A program made the position numbers and the translations under genes. Below, piece by piece: positions 41,110 through 49,542 of a DNA stretch of 64,000 bases. This stretch comes from Streptacidiphilus sp. P02-A3a (GTDB taxonomy: Bacteria; Actinomycetota; Actinomycetes; Streptomycetales; Streptomycetaceae). Below the pieces are notes generated by a model. The model made no database searches. It was given only the letters and a program-made list of their open reading frames with translations, and was not told where the DNA came from. Location of the stretch: contig NZ_CP048289.1 of the NCBI RefSeq assembly GCF_014084105.1, positions 8,441,922-8,505,921 of the forward strand. The letters run 5' to 3'. Positions within the stretch are counted from its first letter, which is position 1. Each line of letters opens with the position of its first letter.

Positions 41110-41134
41110 GCCGCCGGGACAGGTTCCCGGCGGC
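41110..41134 (+). promoter_or_regulatory. Hairpin in the 5' leader of the PBP gene
   Basis: GCCGCCGGG pairs with CCCGGCGGC across a 7-nt loop, ending 16 bp before the ATG and next to the AGGGGGAAAG ribosome site. It may affect translation. Confidence 0.45.
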
Positions 41135-41150
41135 GGTATCAGGGGGAAAG

Positions 41151-42851
41151 ATGAATCGCGGGGTCAAGGGCGGAATCATAGGTACGGTCGCGGTGGCACT
41201 GGTCACCGTGGGTGGCCTCGGCGCCTACAACATCGTCCACGGGCTGAGCGGCGACACGGCCGCTGCCAGTGACGACAGCAGCGCCACGGCCGCGGCCGCG
41301 GCCCCGGCCCCGCAGTCCACCGCGCCGCCGAGCGGCCCCACCGCGCTGAAGGCGGCGCAGGCCTTCCTGGACGCCTGGCGGGCCGGGCCGAGCCAGTACC
41401 CGGCGGCGGCGAAGCTCACCGACGCCGCGAGCAACGCGCAGACGGACCTGACCGGCTACCGGAGCGGCCTCAAGCTCAGCTCGATCGCCTTCAGCGACGT
41501 CGCGGCGGGCGGCCCGTCCACCGTCGACCCGGGCGCGACCACGGTCAACCTCACCGTCACCGCGCAGGTCGCGGGCGGTACCTGGACGTACCCGGACACG
41601 CTGAACCTGGTCCGGAGCGGCGGGCAGGTGTCGGTGGACTGGGCCTCGGCGACGCTCTACCCGAAGCTGCTGGCGGGCCAGTCGCTGCTGGCCGGGCCGG
41701 TCAGCGCGGCGGCCGCCCCGGCCACCACGGTCACCGCCGCCGACGGCACCGTGCTGACGGCGGCCGCCTACCCCTCGCTGGCGGGCGTCATCAAGACCCT
41801 GAGCCAGGGCAGCACCGCAGGCAGCACCGGCACCGCCCCCAACGGGGTGCAGATCGTGGACGCCAGCGGCAGCCCGGTGAGCGTGCTGAAGACCTTCGGC
41901 AGCGGGCCGACCGGCCCGAAGGTGGTCACCACCATCGACGCCAAGCTCCAGCGGGTGGCCGAGAACGCCGTGGTCAAGCCGGTCCTCGGCGGCCTGCCGG
42001 CGGCCGTGGTGGTGCTGGACAGCAGCAACGGCCACATCCTGGCCAGCGCCTACGGGAACAGCACGGTCGGCGACCTGGCGCTGGAGCTCCCGAGCCCGCC
42101 GGGATCCACCATGAAGATCATCACCTCGGCAGCGCTGTTCGACATGGCCGGCCTCTATCCGAACTACCCGGCCCCCTGCAACAAGAACCAGCCCGCCGAC
42201 AGCCAGACCTTCTCCAACGAGAGCGACGTCCCGAGCAACCCGAACACGACGATCGAGCAGGCTTTCGCCGAGTCCTGCAACACCGCCTTCATCAAGGACG
42301 GCTTCGACAAACTGGTCCACCCGGGCGACGCTTCCGACCTGAGCACGGAGGCGCACGACGTCTTCGGCCTGGGCCAGTGGAACATCGGCGGCGGGCTCCA
42401 GGTGGCCACCCCGCAGGTGCTGGCGCAGCCGAACGGCTCGGACGCCGCCGCCGACCTCATCGGCCAGGGCTCGGTGGAGATGACCCCGCTGCACATGGCC
42501 TCGGTGGCGGCCACGGTCGCCGACGGCGCCTTCCACCAGCCGGTGATCCTGCCCGGCCTGTCACCGGCCGGGGCCGCACAGCCGTTCAACCAGACCACCG
42601 CCCAGTACCTGCGGCAGATGATGGAGTTCGACGCGTCGAACCCCATGGGCACCGCCGAACCGCGGCTGGGGAGCCTGCCCGGCAGCGGCGGCAAGACCGG
42701 TACCGCGCAGGTGGGCGACGGCAACACCACCAACGGCTGGTTCACCGCCTTCGACCACGGCATCGCCGTGGCGGCCATGGTCGAAGGCGGTGCCAACGGC
42801 GTCGACACGGCCGGCTACATCGTCCAGCAGGTCCTGGAGAGCGGGGAGTAG
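41151..42851 (+). CDS. Class B penicillin-binding protein (NTF2-like/MecA_N plus transpeptidase)
   Basis: A 566-residue membrane-anchored peptidoglycan transpeptidase. A short cytoplasmic end and one membrane helix (about residues 8-30) are followed by a Ser/Ala/Pro-rich linker. Then come a MecA_N/NTF2-like domain (about 62-180), a dimer domain, and the transpeptidase with nucleophile Ser319 in PPGSTMKI (SxxK), SCN at 375-377 and KTG at 515-517. The active-site triad is complete, so it should bind beta-lactams. It is monocistronic and near pmt, as in Streptomyces genomes I recall. The MecA_N domain is shared with low-affinity PBPs, but resistance cannot be inferred. Confidence 0.93.
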   Translation: MNRGVKGGIIGTVAVALVTVGGLGAYNIVHGLSGDTAAASDDSSATAAAAAPAPQSTAPPSGPTALKAAQAFLDAWRAGPSQYPAAAKLTDAASNAQTDLTGYRSGLKLSSIAFSDVAAGGPSTVDPGATTVNLTVTAQVAGGTWTYPDTLNLVRSGGQVSVDWASATLYPKLLAGQSLLAGPVSAAAAPATTVTAADGTVLTAAAYPSLAGVIKTLSQGSTAGSTGTAPNGVQIVDASGSPVSVLKTFGSGPTGPKVVTTIDAKLQRVAENAVVKPVLGGLPAAVVVLDSSNGHILASAYGNSTVGDLALELPSPPGSTMKIITSAALFDMAGLYPNYPAPCNKNQPADSQTFSNESDVPSNPNTTIEQAFAESCNTAFIKDGFDKLVHPGDASDLSTEAHDVFGLGQWNIGGGLQVATPQVLAQPNGSDAAADLIGQGSVEMTPLHMASVAATVADGAFHQPVILPGLSPAGAAQPFNQTTAQYLRQMMEFDASNPMGTAEPRLGSLPGSGGKTGTAQVGDGNTTNGWFTAFDHGIAVAAMVEGGANGVDTAGYIVQQVLESGE

Positions 42852-42855
42852 CCGG

Positions 42856-43350
42856 TCAGGTCGCGGAGCCCGCTGCCGCGCCGGTGGCGAGCTCCGCGCC
42901 CCAGCGGGCGAGGGCGGCCTCCAGGTCGAGCCGCTGGACGCCGCCGCCGTCGGCCGGCCACTCCGCGCGCGGGACCCGCCACATGACCTCGAACTCGATG
43001 CCGTCGGGGTCCTTGGCGTAGAAGGACTTGCTCACGCCGTGGTCGCTGGCGCCGACCAGCGCGCCCCGCTCGCGCAGCCGGGCGCCGATCGCGGCCAGCT
43101 CGCCGAGCGTGCCCGCCTCCCAGGCCAGGTGGTAGAGGCCGACCTGCCCGGGGACCGGCCCCGCGGCCTGGCCGCCGACCGCGAACAGCCCCAGGTCGTG
43201 GTCGTTGAGGGTGCCGGGAGCGCGCAGGAACGCGGCCTGCCCGGCGTACTCGGCGGCGACCTCGAAGCCGAGGACGTCCTGGTAGAACTCGACGGAGCGC
43301 TGGACGTCGCGGATGTACAGCACTGCGTGGTTGAGGCGGCGGACTGGCAC
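42856..43350 (-). CDS. VOC-family (glyoxalase / extradiol dioxygenase-like) protein
   Basis: A 164-residue metalloprotein of the vicinal oxygen chelate fold, with two beta-alpha-beta-beta-beta modules. The first starts RRLNHAVLYIRDVQRSVEFYQDVLGFEVAAE with the metal His at residue 7; the second contains GLYHLAWEAGTLGELAAIGARL, DHGVSKSFYAKDPDGIEFEVMW with a metal His and Glu. This resembles catechol-2,3-dioxygenase-like proteins of actinobacteria; the substrate is unknown. GTG 43350 has GAGGAG close upstream. It is convergent with the PBP gene (4 bp between stops). Confidence 0.88.
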   Translation of the reverse strand: MPVRRLNHAVLYIRDVQRSVEFYQDVLGFEVAAEYAGQAAFLRAPGTLNDHDLGLFAVGGQAAGPVPGQVGLYHLAWEAGTLGELAAIGARLRERGALVGASDHGVSKSFYAKDPDGIEFEVMWRVPRAEWPADGGGVQRLDLEAALARWGAELATGAAAGSAT

Positions 43351-43376
43351 GGGGGCTCCTCGGTCGGAGGGACGGA

Positions 43377-44843
43377 TCAGCTGTCGAGGGCCACAACAAC
43401 ATCTTCCTGGGAAACTATTCCCAGGCGTCCCGGCTGCTCCGGTTCGGGCCCGCGCCCGCGCCGGGGCTCGGACGCCGCCCGCAGCACCCCGGTCGCGAGC
43501 CTGGGCCAGAGCAGCAGCAGCAACGGCAGGTCCAGGTAGCCGAAGCGTCCGGCCGGGGCCAGCAGGAAGGCCACGGCGACCCCGGCCGCCAGCCGGTCCG
43601 CCGCCTGGACCACCCCGGCCGGGGGCCGGAGCAGCAGCCACAGCGCCACCGCGACCCCGCCCAGGCCGAGCAGCACCAGCGAGGCCACCCGGCCGCCGGG
43701 ACCCAGCTCGGCCAGCAGGTGCCCCGGCAGCGGGCTGTTCGCCGGGGTGCGCAGCTGCGCGAGGCCGAGCGGGAAGCGCACCACCTGCTCCATCACCGCA
43801 CCGGGGGTGACCAGCGTGAACGGCAGGATCAGCGCCCCGGCGACGAGCAGCGTCGCCGCCGCGCAGCGCAGCACCGGACGCAGCCCGAACCGGAACTGGA
43901 GCAGCAGCAGCGCCACCGGGAAGGCCGGCCAGGCGGTCCATTTCAGGGCGCAGGCCAGGGCGATCACCAGCCCGGCCCGCAGCGCGTGCCCGCGCCCGGC
44001 GTAGCCGAGGCCGAGCAGGCAGCAGCCGATCAGCGGCAGGTCCACACCGCTGACCGCGGCCGACAGGGCGACCAGCGGGGAGGCGGTGACCGCGGCCAGC
44101 GCCAGCAGGCCGCGCGAGTGGTCGGCGCCCGGGGTGCGCGCCCGGTCGGTGCCGGGGGTGCGCGCCCGGTCGGCGCCGGGGGTGCGCGCCCGGTCGGCGC
44201 CGGGGGTGCGCGCCCGGTCGGCGCCGGGGGTGCGCGGGCGCAGCAGCCGCCAGCCGGGCAGCAGGCAGCCGAGGAAGGCGGCGAGGAACCACAGCCGGGC
44301 GTCGCCGAGGACCCTCGGCAGCGCCCCGTGGCTGCCCAGCAGCGCGCGCGGCAGCCCGAACAGCGCCATCGCCGGGAGGTAGGGGTCGTACTGGGTGACC
44401 TGGCGCGGGTGCGGGATGTACGGGCTGCCGGTGTGCAGCAGCTGGGTCGCCGAGTACTGCACCACCTGGACCTCGGACTGCGCCCAGCCCTGGGCCAGCA
44501 TCACCGGCAGCGGGACCAGCACCGCGCCGAGCAGGGCGGTGCCGACGACCAGCCGGGGTACCAGCCGGAGCGGGGCGAAGGCCGCCGCGCCGGTCGCGAG
44601 CAGGTAGCCGATGAAGGCGATCAGGCCCCAGTTCTGCTCGGGGCGGAGGTTGGAGACTATCGGGAAGCAACCGGCCCAGACCGCGCAGACCAGGCAGCCG
44701 AGCACCCACAGCCGGCGCTGCGGCCGAGCGGGGCGGGCGGTGTCGGGCGCGGACGGTTCGCGCTCCGCGTCGTGGGCTTCGGGGCTGACGGCGGTGGTCG
44801 GCCGGGCAGCTTCCGGGACATGAGTCGTCGTCACCATGCCCAC
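43377..44843 (-). CDS. Polytopic membrane protein, GT-C glycosyltransferase-like (GT87/DUF2029 type)
   Basis: A 488-residue protein with about ten hydrophobic segments. SATQLLHTGSPYIPHPRQVTQYDPYLPAMALFG, with a Tyr/Pro/Asp-rich external loop after the second segment, resembles the acidic loop of actinobacterial polyprenyl-phosphate-dependent mannosyltransferases. Between two segments lies a cytoplasmic run of five 8-residue repeats RTPGADRA (encoded by a 24-bp tandem repeat), absent from the usual family. The start is GTG 44843 or ATG 44837; no ribosome site is visible, so a leaderless mRNA is possible. The substrate and acceptor are unknown. Confidence 0.7.
   Translation of the reverse strand: MGMVTTTHVPEAARPTTAVSPEAHDAEREPSAPDTARPARPQRRLWVLGCLVCAVWAGCFPIVSNLRPEQNWGLIAFIGYLLATGAAAFAPLRLVPRLVVGTALLGAVLVPLPVMLAQGWAQSEVQVVQYSATQLLHTGSPYIPHPRQVTQYDPYLPAMALFGLPRALLGSHGALPRVLGDARLWFLAAFLGCLLPGWRLLRPRTPGADRARTPGADRARTPGADRARTPGTDRARTPGADHSRGLLALAAVTASPLVALSAAVSGVDLPLIGCCLLGLGYAGRGHALRAGLVIALACALKWTAWPAFPVALLLLQFRFGLRPVLRCAAATLLVAGALILPFTLVTPGAVMEQVVRFPLGLAQLRTPANSPLPGHLLAELGPGGRVASLVLLGLGGVAVALWLLLRPPAGVVQAADRLAAGVAVAFLLAPAGRFGYLDLPLLLLLWPRLATGVLRAASEPRRGRGPEPEQPGRLGIVSQEDVVVALDS
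44115..44234. repeat. 24-bp in-frame tandem repeat, 5 copies
   Basis: Five copies encoding RTPGADRA, RTPGADRA, RTPGADRA, RTPGTDRA and RTPGADHS in a loop of the membrane protein. Near-identical DNA copies suggest recent expansion and likely length variation between strains. Confidence 0.9.
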
Positions 44844-44929
44844 GGTAGGAAGGAATCCGTGATCACGTCGTCACGCTGCAGAGTGGTGCGGATATCCCTC
44901 TCCAGGTTGGCGAGGACGGCCTAATCTCC

Positions 44930-45646
44930 TCAACCAGGTTCACCCGGCCCGCCGACCAGGCCGTTCTCGTAGGCGAAGACGACGGCCTGGGTCCGGTCGC
45001 GCAGTTCCAGCTTGGCGAGTATCCGGCCGACATGGGTCTTGATGGTCTGTTCGGACAGGAACAGCTCGTCCGCGATCTCGCCGTTGGACAGCCCCCGGGC
45101 GACCTGGCGCAGCACGTCCAGCTCCCGGACGGTGAGCGTGGCGGCGGCCTCCGGGCGCAGGTGCCCGGAGCGGCGGCGGCGGGCGACGTCGTCGATCAGC
45201 CTGCGGGTGACCGACGGCGCCAGCAGCGCCTCGCCCGAGGCGACCACCCGGACCGCGTTGATCAGGTCCCGGGCGGGCGCGTCCTTCAGCAGGAAGCCGC
45301 TGGCGCCCCGGGCCAGCGCCTCGTAGACGTACTCGTCCAGGTCGAAGGTGGTCAGGATGAGCACCCTCGGGGTCTGCGGCAGCGGCCGGGCGCGCGGGGC
45401 GTCCGGCGGGCCGGGCTCGGCCGAGCCGAGGATCCGGGCGGTCGCGGTGAGGCCGTCCATGCCCGGCATCCGGATGTCCATCACCACCACGTCCGGCCGC
45501 AGTTCGGCGGCGAGCTGGACGGCCAGCAGGCCGTCGCCCGCCTCGCCGACGAGCTCGATGTCGGGGGCGGAGGCCAGCAACGCGCCCAGGCCGTCCCGCA
45601 CCATCTCCTGGTCGTCCACCAGCAGCACCCGGATGTTCTCGGACAC
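44930..45646 (-). CDS. NarL/LuxR-family response regulator
   Basis: A 238-residue two-component output protein. The receiver domain has acidic pocket VDDQE and phosphoacceptor Asp57 in VVVMDIRMPGMDGL, then ILTTFDLDEYVYEALARGASGFLLKDAPA. A Pro-rich insertion of about 18 residues lies in the alpha3-beta4 loop. The LuxR HTH is LTVRELDVLRQVARGLSNGEIADELFLSEQTIKTHVGRILAKLEL. GTG 45646 follows the sensor kinase stop by 13 bp, so the pair is an operon and cognate. Targets are unknown. Confidence 0.93.
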   Translation of the reverse strand: MSENIRVLLVDDQEMVRDGLGALLASAPDIELVGEAGDGLLAVQLAAELRPDVVVMDIRMPGMDGLTATARILGSAEPGPPDAPRARPLPQTPRVLILTTFDLDEYVYEALARGASGFLLKDAPARDLINAVRVVASGEALLAPSVTRRLIDDVARRRRSGHLRPEAAATLTVRELDVLRQVARGLSNGEIADELFLSEQTIKTHVGRILAKLELRDRTQAVVFAYENGLVGGPGEPG

Positions 45647-45659
45647 GCGCGCTCCCCCG

Positions 45660-46988
45660 TCAGCCCTCTTCGCTTCCGCCACTGCCAAGCTCCCACCGGC
45701 GCTGCTCCGGCACCCCGTGCAGCGGCAGTTCGGCGGTCACCTCGAAGCCGCCGTGCTCGCGCGGGTGGGCCCGCAGCGTGCCGCCGAGCAGGGCGGCCCG
45801 CTCGCGCATGCCGGTGAGGCCGTGTCCGCCGTTGCCGCCGTCGTCCGGCAGCGGGCCGCCGCTGGTGCGGCCGTCGTCGGCGACGTGCACCCGCACCGCG
45901 TCCTCGGTGCGCAGCACCTCGACCTCCACCCGCGCGCCGGGCGCGTGGCGTCCGGCGTTGCTCAGGGCCTCCTGGACGATGCGGTACACCGAGACGTCGA
46001 CCACGGCCGGTGGGCGCTCGGGACCGGCGGTGAGGGTGAGGTCCACCTGCATCCCGGCCTGCCGGGCGGCCCGGACCATCTCCGGGATCCGGTCGATACC
46101 GGGCTGCGGGGCGCGCTCGGCGTTCTCGTCGTCCTCCCGCAGCAGGCCGATCACCCGGCGCATCTCGGTCAGCGCGGTGGTGGACGCCTCCCGGATCGCG
46201 CCGAAGGTGCGCAGCGTCTGCTCGGGCAGGCCGGACTCCTTGTAGGGGGCGGCCTCGGCCTGGATGGCGATCATCGACATGTGGTGCGCGACCACGTCGT
46301 GCAGTTCGCGGGCGATCCGGGAGCGCTCCTCCAGCACCGCCTGCCGGGCCAGCCCGGCCCGGCGCTGCTCCTCGGCCTGGACCAGGTGCCGCTCGGCCTC
46401 GCGGCGGGAGTGGATGGACTCGCCGAGCACCAGCACCAGCGTGGCCACCACCGCCGCCACCGCGAGTACCACCGGCGGCAGCCCGACCAGCGGCACCGCC
46501 GGGAGCAGCACCGCCCCGGTGGTCCACAGGTCCACCCCGACCGCCACGTCCCGCCCGTAGACCTGGGCGGTGATGAACAGCAGCGCCACCTGGGCCAGGC
46601 AGCCGCTGACCGGCCAGGGCCAGAACGGGGTAGGCGCGTGGCCGACCTCGGCGAAGGTGGTGAGCGTGAGGCCGACGGCGGAGATCCGCCAGGCGGCCAG
46701 CGGCCGGGCGGCGGCCAGCAGCAGCGGCAGTACCTGGAGCCCGGCCAGGGCCCAGGCCAGGCTGCCGGGGACGAGCTGGTTCAGCTGGCCGTCGGCGGTC
46801 TCGGTGAGGATGAACACGCAGGCGGCGCCGACCACCGCGAGGGCGTACCGCAGCCGGGGGCTGGACAGTGAGGGGAGCAGGAAGACCCGCTGGTCGGGGG
46901 CCGCCCAGCCGGCCTTGCGGATGATCCGCGCGAAGTCGCCCGCGCGGGCGAGGGCGCGGATGCTCACACGCCGAAGGGCTCCGTCCAT
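45660..46988 (-). CDS. Sensor histidine kinase, cognate to the downstream regulator
   Basis: A 442-residue NarL/DesK-type kinase. Five or six membrane segments (about residues 45-190) have no large extracytoplasmic domain. The HisKA_3 box SRIARELHDVVAHHMSMIAIQAEAA (His230) and a HATPase with VQEALSNAGRHAPG and GHGLTGMRERAALLGG complete the enzyme. ATG 46988 sits in the loop of a perfect 7-bp inverted repeat without a ribosome site, so a leaderless transcript or a GTG start at 46964 is possible. The signal is probably membrane or cell-envelope related, by analogy to the family. Confidence 0.92.
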   Translation of the reverse strand: MDGALRRVSIRALARAGDFARIIRKAGWAAPDQRVFLLPSLSSPRLRYALAVVGAACVFILTETADGQLNQLVPGSLAWALAGLQVLPLLLAAARPLAAWRISAVGLTLTTFAEVGHAPTPFWPWPVSGCLAQVALLFITAQVYGRDVAVGVDLWTTGAVLLPAVPLVGLPPVVLAVAAVVATLVLVLGESIHSRREAERHLVQAEEQRRAGLARQAVLEERSRIARELHDVVAHHMSMIAIQAEAAPYKESGLPEQTLRTFGAIREASTTALTEMRRVIGLLREDDENAERAPQPGIDRIPEMVRAARQAGMQVDLTLTAGPERPPAVVDVSVYRIVQEALSNAGRHAPGARVEVEVLRTEDAVRVHVADDGRTSGGPLPDDGGNGGHGLTGMRERAALLGGTLRAHPREHGGFEVTAELPLHGVPEQRRWELGSGGSEEG

Positions 46989-46997
46989 GTCGGAGCC
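46977..46997. promoter_or_regulatory. Inverted repeat over the sensor kinase start codon
   Basis: GGCTCCG-tccatgt-CGGAGCC places the ATG in the loop of a perfect 7-bp stem. It could be an operator or an mRNA structure limiting initiation. Confidence 0.35.
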
Positions 46998-47074
46998 GAG
47001 CTTAGTCCGCCCGGTGGCGGAGCGTTATGGGGCGTCGCTGAGGTGGTACCGGCGGGCGGGGCGCCGAGGGGGGC

Positions 47075-47983
47075 TCAGAACGGGTGGTTGAGCAGTTGTT
47101 CGACCTCGGCCCGGGTGGGCAGTGAGGGCTGGGCGCCGGCGCGGGTGGTGGCCAGTGCGGCGGTGGCGTTGGCCCGGCGGACCGCCTCGTGCAGCGGGCG
47201 GCCCTCGGCGAGGGCGACCGCGAGCGCGCCGCAGAAGGCGTCCCCGGCGGCGGTGGTGTCGACCGGGGTCACCGGGAGCGGGGGGACGAGGTGAACGGCG
47301 CCCTCTTCGCAGAGCAGTGCTCCGTCCGCACCCAGGGTGACCACCACGGCGGCCGGGCCGCGCAGGGTGCGGGCCGCGTCGGCCACGGCGTGCAGGTCCG
47401 GCAGCGGCTGGCCGACCAGGGCGGCCAGCTCCTCCCGGTTCGGCACCAGCACGTCCACCATCTCCAGCAGCGCCGCCGAGAGCGGGCGGGCCGGGGCCGG
47501 GTTGAGCAGAACCGTTCCGGCGGCCAGCCGGGCCGCCGCCTCCACGGTTTCGGCCGGGACCTCCTGCTGTAGCAGGGTGACGCTCGCGTCCCGAAGCAGT
47601 GCTCCGGCGGCAGCGCAGTGCTCCGGAGCGAGAGCACTGTTCGCGCCGGGACTGACGATGATCGAGTTCTCCCCCGACCCGGTGTTCACCGCGATCAGCG
47701 CCTGGCCGCTGGCCAGCCCGTGCTCCAGCAGCACCCGGTCGACGTCCACCCCCTCCTGCTCCAGCGCCTTCCGCAGCCGCTCGCCGACGGCGTCCGCGCC
47801 CACCATGGCCACCATCGCCACCTGCGCGCCCAGCCGGGCCGCCGCCACCGCCTGGTTCGCGCCCTTGCCGCCCGGATGCTCGGCCAGCGCGCCACCCAGC
47901 ACCGTCTCCCCCGGACTCGGGTGGTGCGGCACCGGAACGACCAGGTCGAGATTGATACTGCCCACCACTGCGATCATCGGCAT
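47075..47983 (-). CDS. rbsK: Ribokinase
   Basis: Phosphorylates D-ribose to ribose 5-phosphate. The 302-residue PfkB-family kinase shows VVGSINLDLVVPVPHHPSPGETVLG, GGKGANQAVAAARLGAQVAMVAMVG (first PfkB signature), the anion-hole/catalytic DTTAAGDAFCGALAVAL (second signature) and NREELAALVG. ATG 47983 is preferred, with AAGG 8 nt upstream; an ATG at 48007 overlapping the PBP stop is possible. It lies directly after the SEDS-PBP pair with no transporter, so ribose may come from nucleoside breakdown. Confidence 0.92.
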   Translation of the reverse strand: MPMIAVVGSINLDLVVPVPHHPSPGETVLGGALAEHPGGKGANQAVAAARLGAQVAMVAMVGADAVGERLRKALEQEGVDVDRVLLEHGLASGQALIAVNTGSGENSIIVSPGANSALAPEHCAAAGALLRDASVTLLQQEVPAETVEAAARLAAGTVLLNPAPARPLSAALLEMVDVLVPNREELAALVGQPLPDLHAVADAARTLRGPAAVVVTLGADGALLCEEGAVHLVPPLPVTPVDTTAAGDAFCGALAVALAEGRPLHEAVRRANATAALATTRAGAQPSLPTRAEVEQLLNHPF

Positions 47984-48003
47984 GCCACTACCTTGACTGA
48001 ACA

Positions 48004-49542
48004 TCATCCATTCAGTACAGCCTGCATCACCGCGCGGGCCACCGGAGCGGCCAGTCCGCCGCCGCTGACATCCGCCCGGTCGGCGTTGCTGTCCTCGATC
48101 ACCACCGCCACCGCCACCGGTGCCACCGCCGCCCCGCTGGGCTTCGCCCAGCAGACGAACCAGGCATAGGGGGTGCCGCTGTTGCCCACCCCGTTCTGCG
48201 CGGTACCGGTCTTGCCGCCCACGGTCACCCCCGGGATCGCCGCGTTGCCGCCGGTACCGAGCGGGCTGCTGACCACCCCGACCATCATCTGCTGGAGCTC
48301 GGCGGCGACCGGGGCCGAGACCGGCCGGCCGAACACCCTCGGCTTGAAGGTCCGCACCGGCGTGCCGTCGGCCCGGGTCAGCGAGCTCACCAGCTGCGGC
48401 TGCATCAGCGTCCCGTCGTTCGCGATCGCCGCCCCGACCTCGGCCATCTGCAACGGCGTCGCGGCCGTGTCGTACTGCCCGATCGAGGACAGCGCCAGAT
48501 ACGCCTGACCGGTCAGCCCGGTCGGGAAGACACTCTGGGACACCCCCACCGGAATGGTCTGCCCGGTCTGGTTGAAGCCGTACGCCTGGGCCATTCGGAC
48601 CATCCCCGCCTCCCCCACGTCGTCGCCGAGCTTGCCGTACACCGTGTTGCAGGAGACCTCCAGCGCGACCAGCAGGGTGGCGTCCTGGCAGGGGTCGGCG
48701 GCGTTCTCGTTGGTGATCGGCACCGTCGTGTCCGCCGGTGTGTACGGGTCGGGCGAGTGCGTCGGCACGTCGATCCCGCCGTAGACGTTGTTCATCAGCC
48801 CGGCCGAGGCGGTCACCAGCTTGAAGGTCGAGCCCGGCGGATAGGTCTGCCGCAGCGCCCGGTTGAGCATCGGCTGGGTCGCGCTGCCGGTCAGCGCCGC
48901 CCAGTCGGCGGTCACCGCCGGACCGGTCCCGGCGAGCCCGCCGGGGTCGTACGAGGGCGTGCTGGCCAGCGCCAGGATCCGGCCGGTGGCCGGTTCGATC
49001 GCGGCCACCGCGCCGCGCTTGCCGCCGAGCCCGGCGAAGGCCGCCCGCTGCGCCTTGGCGTTGATGGTGGTGAGCACCTTGCCGCCGGGCACCTGCTCCC
49101 GGGTGATCGCGTTCAGCAGCGGGTGCACCGCGAGTCCGCTGTCGGTCCCGGAGAGCACGCCGTCCTCCACCCCCTCCAGCAGCGTGTTGCCGTAGGTCTG
49201 CGAGGAGAACCCGGTGACCGGCGCGTACAGCGGTCCGTCGGTGTAGGTCCGGAGGTAGTCGAAGACGCCGCCGGTCGCCCGGGAGCCGGTGACCGGGCTG
49301 CCGCCGACCACGATGTCGCCGCGCGGCTGGGAGTAGCGGGCCAGCACCGCCCGCTGGTTCGCCGGATTGCCGTTGTACCGGCCCGCCTGCACCACCTGCA
49401 CCCGGGTCAGGTTCACCAGCAGCACCGGCACCAGCAGCAGGCTGAACATCCCGGCCCGGCGGGCGGTGCGGCTGAGGGTGAGCCGGGCCGCGCCCGCCGC
49501 GGCGGCCTGCTCCCGGCCGCGGCGGCGCATGAACGGACTCAT
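48004..49542 (-). CDS. Class B penicillin-binding protein, PbpA-like
   Basis: A 512-residue transpeptidase of the PbpA type paired with the SEDS protein upstream. A basic cytoplasmic end and one membrane helix (about residues 30-46) are followed by a short dimer domain and the transpeptidase, with nucleophile Ser238 in PPGSTFKL, SCN at 297-299 and KTG at 444-446. All three motifs are intact. The ATG at 49542 overlaps the SEDS gene stop (ATGA), meaning tight coupling. It lacks the kinase, phosphatase and FHA genes of the usual actinobacterial pknAB-rodA-pbpA cluster, so it may be a second copy of the pair, perhaps used in sporulation or spore wall synthesis (inference). Confidence 0.93.
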   Translation of the reverse strand: MSPFMRRRGREQAAAAGAARLTLSRTARRAGMFSLLLVPVLLVNLTRVQVVQAGRYNGNPANQRAVLARYSQPRGDIVVGGSPVTGSRATGGVFDYLRTYTDGPLYAPVTGFSSQTYGNTLLEGVEDGVLSGTDSGLAVHPLLNAITREQVPGGKVLTTINAKAQRAAFAGLGGKRGAVAAIEPATGRILALASTPSYDPGGLAGTGPAVTADWAALTGSATQPMLNRALRQTYPPGSTFKLVTASAGLMNNVYGGIDVPTHSPDPYTPADTTVPITNENAADPCQDATLLVALEVSCNTVYGKLGDDVGEAGMVRMAQAYGFNQTGQTIPVGVSQSVFPTGLTGQAYLALSSIGQYDTAATPLQMAEVGAAIANDGTLMQPQLVSSLTRADGTPVRTFKPRVFGRPVSAPVAAELQQMMVGVVSSPLGTGGNAAIPGVTVGGKTGTAQNGVGNSGTPYAWFVCWAKPSGAAVAPVAVAVVIEDSNADRADVSGGGLAAPVARAVMQAVLNG

